Below are positions 51,682-53,945 of a stretch of DNA of 53,945 nucleotides, in pieces. How positions within the stretch are numbered: position 1 is the stretch's first letter; each line of letters opens with the position of its first letter. The notes under the pieces were generated by a model. It searched no databases and was not told the DNA's origin. It was given only the letters and a program-made list of their open reading frames with translations. Origin of the DNA: CAYNZP01 sp964401835 (GTDB taxonomy: Bacteria > Planctomycetota > Phycisphaerae > SM23-33); NCBI GenBank assembly GCA_964401835.1, contig CAYNZP010000015.1, forward strand, positions 1 through 53,945, written 5' to 3'. A program made the position numbers and the translations under genes.

Positions 51682-52506
51682 ATGACACTTAATAATTACA
51701 GAGATGAAGCTGGTGAATTCCTGAAGGCCAACAAGGAACTGTGGGATGCCTGGGCTGAATTCCACAAGACATCCAAATTCTACGATGTCGAGGGTTTCAA
51801 ATGTGGGAAGTGTACGCTACAGGACATCGAACGGGAAGAACTCGGCGACGTTTCCGGCAAGAGCCTGCTGCATCTCCAGTGTCATTTCGGGCTGGATACG
51901 CTTTCGTGGGCGCGGCTTGGCGCGGAAGTGACGGGAGTTGATTTCTCTGAGAAGGCGATCGCTCTGGCTCACTCATTGGCAGCGGAGCTTGACATTCCGG
52001 CTGAATTCATTTGCTGTAATGTCTATGATCTGCTGGAGCACTTGTCCGGTCAGTTCGATATCGTTTACACCTCAAGAGGTGTCAAAGCGTGGCTGCAGGA
52101 CCTGAAAAAGTGGGCCAAAACAATCACCCATTTCCTCAAACGAGGGGGAATGTTCTATATCCATGAGTTCCATCCGTTCGCGGATATCTTCGCCGACACA
52201 GATACGCCCCTCGTCCATTATCCCTACTTTCACTCAGCCCAACCTGTCCGTGAAGAAGTCACCGGCTCTTATGCAGGGGCAGAACCCGGTGTAACACGTG
52301 TCACCCACGAATGGGCGCACAGTATTGGCGATCTCATCAACTCACTTGTTGGGGCAGGCCTACGTATTGAGTATCTTCACGAATCCCCGTATTGTACATA
52401 CCAGTCACATCCGTGGCTGACACAGGGCACGGATGGTCTGTGGCGATATGATGCGGCTCCCGACAGCATTCCGTTGATGTTCTCCATCAAGGCGAGGAAG
52501 GAATAG
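51682..52506 (+). CDS. Class I SAM-dependent methyltransferase
   Basis: The 274-residue protein has the class I Rossmann methyltransferase core: LLHLQCHFGLDTLSWARLG (motif I variant), EVTGVDFSEKAI (motif II with acidic Asp), FICCNVYDL, FDIVYTSRG (motif IV) and KRGGMFYIHEFHP. The substrate is unknown. AGGGG lies seven bases before the ATG. It has no relation to the flanking thioredoxin or Cys-rich genes and sits in an unsettled region near the right end of the window. Confidence 0.83.
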   Translation: MTLNNYRDEAGEFLKANKELWDAWAEFHKTSKFYDVEGFKCGKCTLQDIEREELGDVSGKSLLHLQCHFGLDTLSWARLGAEVTGVDFSEKAIALAHSLAAELDIPAEFICCNVYDLLEHLSGQFDIVYTSRGVKAWLQDLKKWAKTITHFLKRGGMFYIHEFHPFADIFADTDTPLVHYPYFHSAQPVREEVTGSYAGAEPGVTRVTHEWAHSIGDLINSLVGAGLRIEYLHESPYCTYQSHPWLTQGTDGLWRYDAAPDSIPLMFSIKARKE

Positions 52507-52796
52507 TTTGCAGGGTGGGCATGCAAGCCATGTTGGTTGATTTGAACTTGTAGGGTGCTTACTTCATTAACTGTTTCTAATTCAAACCGCCATGTTAAGG
52601 CAAATCATAAATCATGCTGCAATCTGCTCAAGATTCATAAGCCCTTACAAATTAAGATGGACGGATTTTCCAGTAGGAACAACGTCCCAACAGAACACAA
52701 AGAACCCTTTGAGCCAAGGTGAACTTCCGCACACCAACGGTATTTTAAAAGGACTACCAGGGATATTTTGGAAGTAAGTTTTTACTGCTCTTTACT

Positions 52797-53057
52797 CTAT
52801 TCCGCTTTAGGGCTTTTTTTGTCTTTACAGCAGGCCTTCTCGCAATCCGCTTCGCACTTCTTAGCTGGCTGCGTTGCAGCCGGTTTTTTGCAGCAAGCCT
52901 TCTCACAGCCTGCTTTGCATTTCTTAGCTGGCTGCGTTGTGGTCTGCTCGTCGGAATCAGACTGCTTGGATTCCTCTGCATAAGCAAGCTCAGTAACGCC
53001 GATTAGCGAAAAGACAAATCCGAGAATAAGTGCAACCATTAATGCTTTTTTCAACAT
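52797..53057 (-). CDS. Secreted Cys-rich tandem-repeat protein
   Basis: The 86-residue protein has a signal peptide (about 1-27). The mature part contains two copies of a 21-residue unit, TQPAKKC(K/E)A(G/D)CEKACCK, with Cys at 47, 51, 55, 56 and at 68, 72, 76, 77, giving C-x3-C-x3-CC twice. The rest is Lys-, Glu- and Ser-rich. This could bind metal ions, like a metallothionein, or form disulfides; neither is shown. I know no matching family. The 63-base DNA period suggests recent duplication. Confidence 0.7.
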   Translation of the reverse strand: MLKKALMVALILGFVFSLIGVTELAYAEESKQSDSDEQTTTQPAKKCKAGCEKACCKKPAATQPAKKCEADCEKACCKDKKSPKAE

Positions 53058-53160
53058 ACTGATACTCCTTGATTGATCCTACATTTCCCATATGGTTTTG
53101 TGCCCACGACCAACGCAGGACCCGATGATTTTATAGCGTCTCCAGAAATCGTCAAGTTCT

Positions 53161-53424
53161 TTACAAACACCGGCTAGCATTGGCGCTTTCATCACTATAT
53201 TGTTGCCGATTCAAGCCGCCCTGCTGGCCAGCCGACTCTACCCCAGGGAAAAAACTCACGGCAGTTGCGTGGATTACTTCCAGCTTGACGTTTACTGCTG
53301 TGGGGTTGGTGACGATGTCGAAAACCGGGGAGTGTTTCTGGGCAAACTCACAAAGTTCGGCTATTTTTTCGTCGCTGGCGTGGGACATGAATGTAGTATT
53401 GAGGCACGCGGCCAGTGCGTTTCT
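53161..53424 (-). pseudogene. Remnant of an OsmC family gene (C-terminal fragment)
   Basis: On the minus strand a frame reads RNALAACLNTTFMSHAS, then ELCEFAQKHSPVF and DIVTNPTAVNVKLE. This is the C-terminal third of OsmC/Ohr-type redox proteins (xxALAACLTTTxxYHA; ELxxFAQRHSPVFDxxTNPVPVxVxxE). The N-terminal two thirds are absent: upstream on this strand the frame stays open but loses the family pattern. An internal ATG would give at most 75 residues, too little for a working OsmC. Confidence 0.65.
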
Positions 53425-53467
53425 ATGAATTATAGCGCCCCTAAATTGGCATATGGGAAACTCAGAC

Positions 53468-53495
53468 TTTACAACTCCTCAGGCTGGGATATAAT
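53468..53495 (+). promoter_or_regulatory. Promoter of a short untranslated RNA unit
   Basis: TTTACA (53468-53473) and a perfect TATAAT (53490-53495) are 16 bases apart. Transcription would begin near 53502 and meet a terminator after only about 65 bases. Confidence 0.5.
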
Positions 53496-53501
53496 GCAGG
53501 C

Positions 53502-53568
53502 TCATTTTTCTTCTCCTTTCTCTTTCTGGAAAGGCCTAGCCTGGCTGAGAGAGAAAGGGGTTTTTTTT
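53502..53568 (+). ncRNA. Candidate small RNA between promoter and terminator
   Basis: This 67-base stretch lies directly between a good promoter and a strong terminator and contains no start codon with a reading frame of use. It is pyrimidine-rich at its 5' end and consists mostly of the terminator hairpin. It may be a small RNA, or a leftover promoter of a lost gene. The evidence is position and signals only. Confidence 0.35.
53513..53568 (+). terminator. Terminator ending the candidate small RNA
   Basis: CCTTTCTCT (53515-53523) pairs with AGAGAAAGG (53550-53558), extended by T-G and C-G at 53513-53514/53559-53560. The loop of 26 bases contains CCTAGCCTGG. Eight T follow at 53561-53568. Confidence 0.8.
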
Positions 53569-53860
53569 GCGCTTTTGAACACGCTTTGCAAGCAAGACGC
53601 AGCTCCCCACTCCATCTAAAAACTCAAAACTTTTTTCAAAAAAACTTCTCATGGCCGGGCCGGGGTTTAGGGCGAGGCAATCCATTTTTCATTACCGCTT
53701 TGCGCGCAAAATGCCGTTTTGGGTGGGTATATATGGAAGGGTTATCTTTCCCGAATTTTCCGAGAATGTTTCCGGATTTTTCGTTTTTTGACAATTAAAT
53801 AGGCGACAAAAACCCCAAGCCCATCAACAGCCAGAAGTTAAGCCATTTCAGAACTTGTCA
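53569..53860. other. Gene-free stretch at the right end
   Basis: I find no supported gene, RNA or strong hairpin in these 292 bases. Short open frames exist but have no ribosome binding site or family resemblance. It has the character of decayed or intergenic DNA next to the tandem repeat. Confidence 0.5.
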
Positions 53861-53945
53861 GTTTTGGGCAGAATTGGGCACATTTGGGCAGAACTGGGCA
53901 GAACTGGGCAGTATTGGGCAGAATCGGGCAGTATTGGGCAGTTTC
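53861..53945. repeat. 10-bp tandem repeat (GGGCA boxes), cut by the window edge
   Basis: Eight consecutive 10-base units, each ending in GGGCA, run from 53861 to 53940 and continue to the edge with GTTTC. Examples are GAATTGGGCA, GAACTGGGCA (twice) and GTATTGGGCA; the first four bases vary. A 10-base spacing puts every GGGCA box on the same face of the helix, as for an array of protein binding sites, but the array could also be a simple variable-number repeat. It does not encode an obvious protein repeat since 10 is not a multiple of 3. Confidence 0.8.

Noticed and set aside
52592..52777. A 61-codon plus-strand frame after the methyltransferase
   Set aside because: It has no ribosome binding site and no family pattern; the region looks like plain intergenic DNA.
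53586..53798. A 70-codon plus-strand frame near the right edge
   Set aside because: It lacks a ribosome binding site and has a low-complexity, Phe-rich translation typical of AT-rich non-coding DNA.

Overview
The window reads as chromosomal DNA of a Gram-negative planctomycete, most likely of the class Phycisphaerae (Sedimentisphaerales-like). The clues are two secreted proteins with PEP-CTERM tails, DUF4159 and S55-peptidase proteins of the type common in planctomycetes, a fused aroD-aroE gene, lipid A and heptose genes (lpxK, hldE, gmhB), and many short mutually complementary operons on both strands. This placement is inferred from protein types, not from an alignment.

Layout. 1-243: the last codons of a probable tyrosine integrase, then a tRNA-Pro(UGG) gene whose 3' end faces it, which is the usual arrangement at an integration site. 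465-8704: sppA, a DUF4159 protein, a GH172-like and a LamG protein with PEP-CTERM tails, an ACT protein, a metallo-beta-lactamase-fold hydrolase and a small basic protein. 8790-14642 (mostly minus): HAD phosphatase, SpoIIE-type phosphatase, clpX, a small membrane protein, HNH endonuclease; Mut7-C protein on plus. 14796-18965 (plus): secreted unknown, rpmA, obgE, coaX, a reduced mnmE-like GTPase. 18940-21210: uvrD/pcrA. 21359-23952: HTH-receiver fusion, stacked hairpins, then leuA behind a leucine-codon-rich leader peptide and attenuator. 24057-35596 (minus): cold-shock protein, DUF1015, gmhB-hldE-lpxK, isocitrate/isopropylmalate dehydrogenase, PH-like membrane protein, beta-propeller protein and S55 peptidase. 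35815-46701 (plus): aroD-aroE, nitrilase-like amidase, TPR (BamD-like) protein, lptE, ftsH, folP, cdaA-cdaR, proA. 46748-52506: two membrane proteins, aspS, DUF1540, a 31-residue basic protein, thioredoxin lipoprotein, methyltransferase. 52797-53945: a Cys-rich repeat protein, a decayed OsmC fragment, a promoter-terminator unit without an ORF, and a 10-bp tandem repeat running off the edge.

How genes work together. Envelope building is a theme: lipid A phosphorylation (lpxK), ADP-heptose synthesis (hldE, gmhB), LPS assembly (lptE), a BamD-like TPR protein, and envelope proteolysis (sppA, ftsH, S55 peptidase). cdaA and cdaR form the c-di-AMP pair. leuA, proA and aroDE are amino-acid genes.

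The most interesting signals are regulatory RNA: a classical leucine attenuator before leuA, a leader before the LamG gene with four alternately complementary segments directly behind a promoter, and stacked hairpins before the leu leader. Other points are two short basic genes, an MnmE-like GTPase without its hallmark motifs, and a CdaA with an altered DGA motif.
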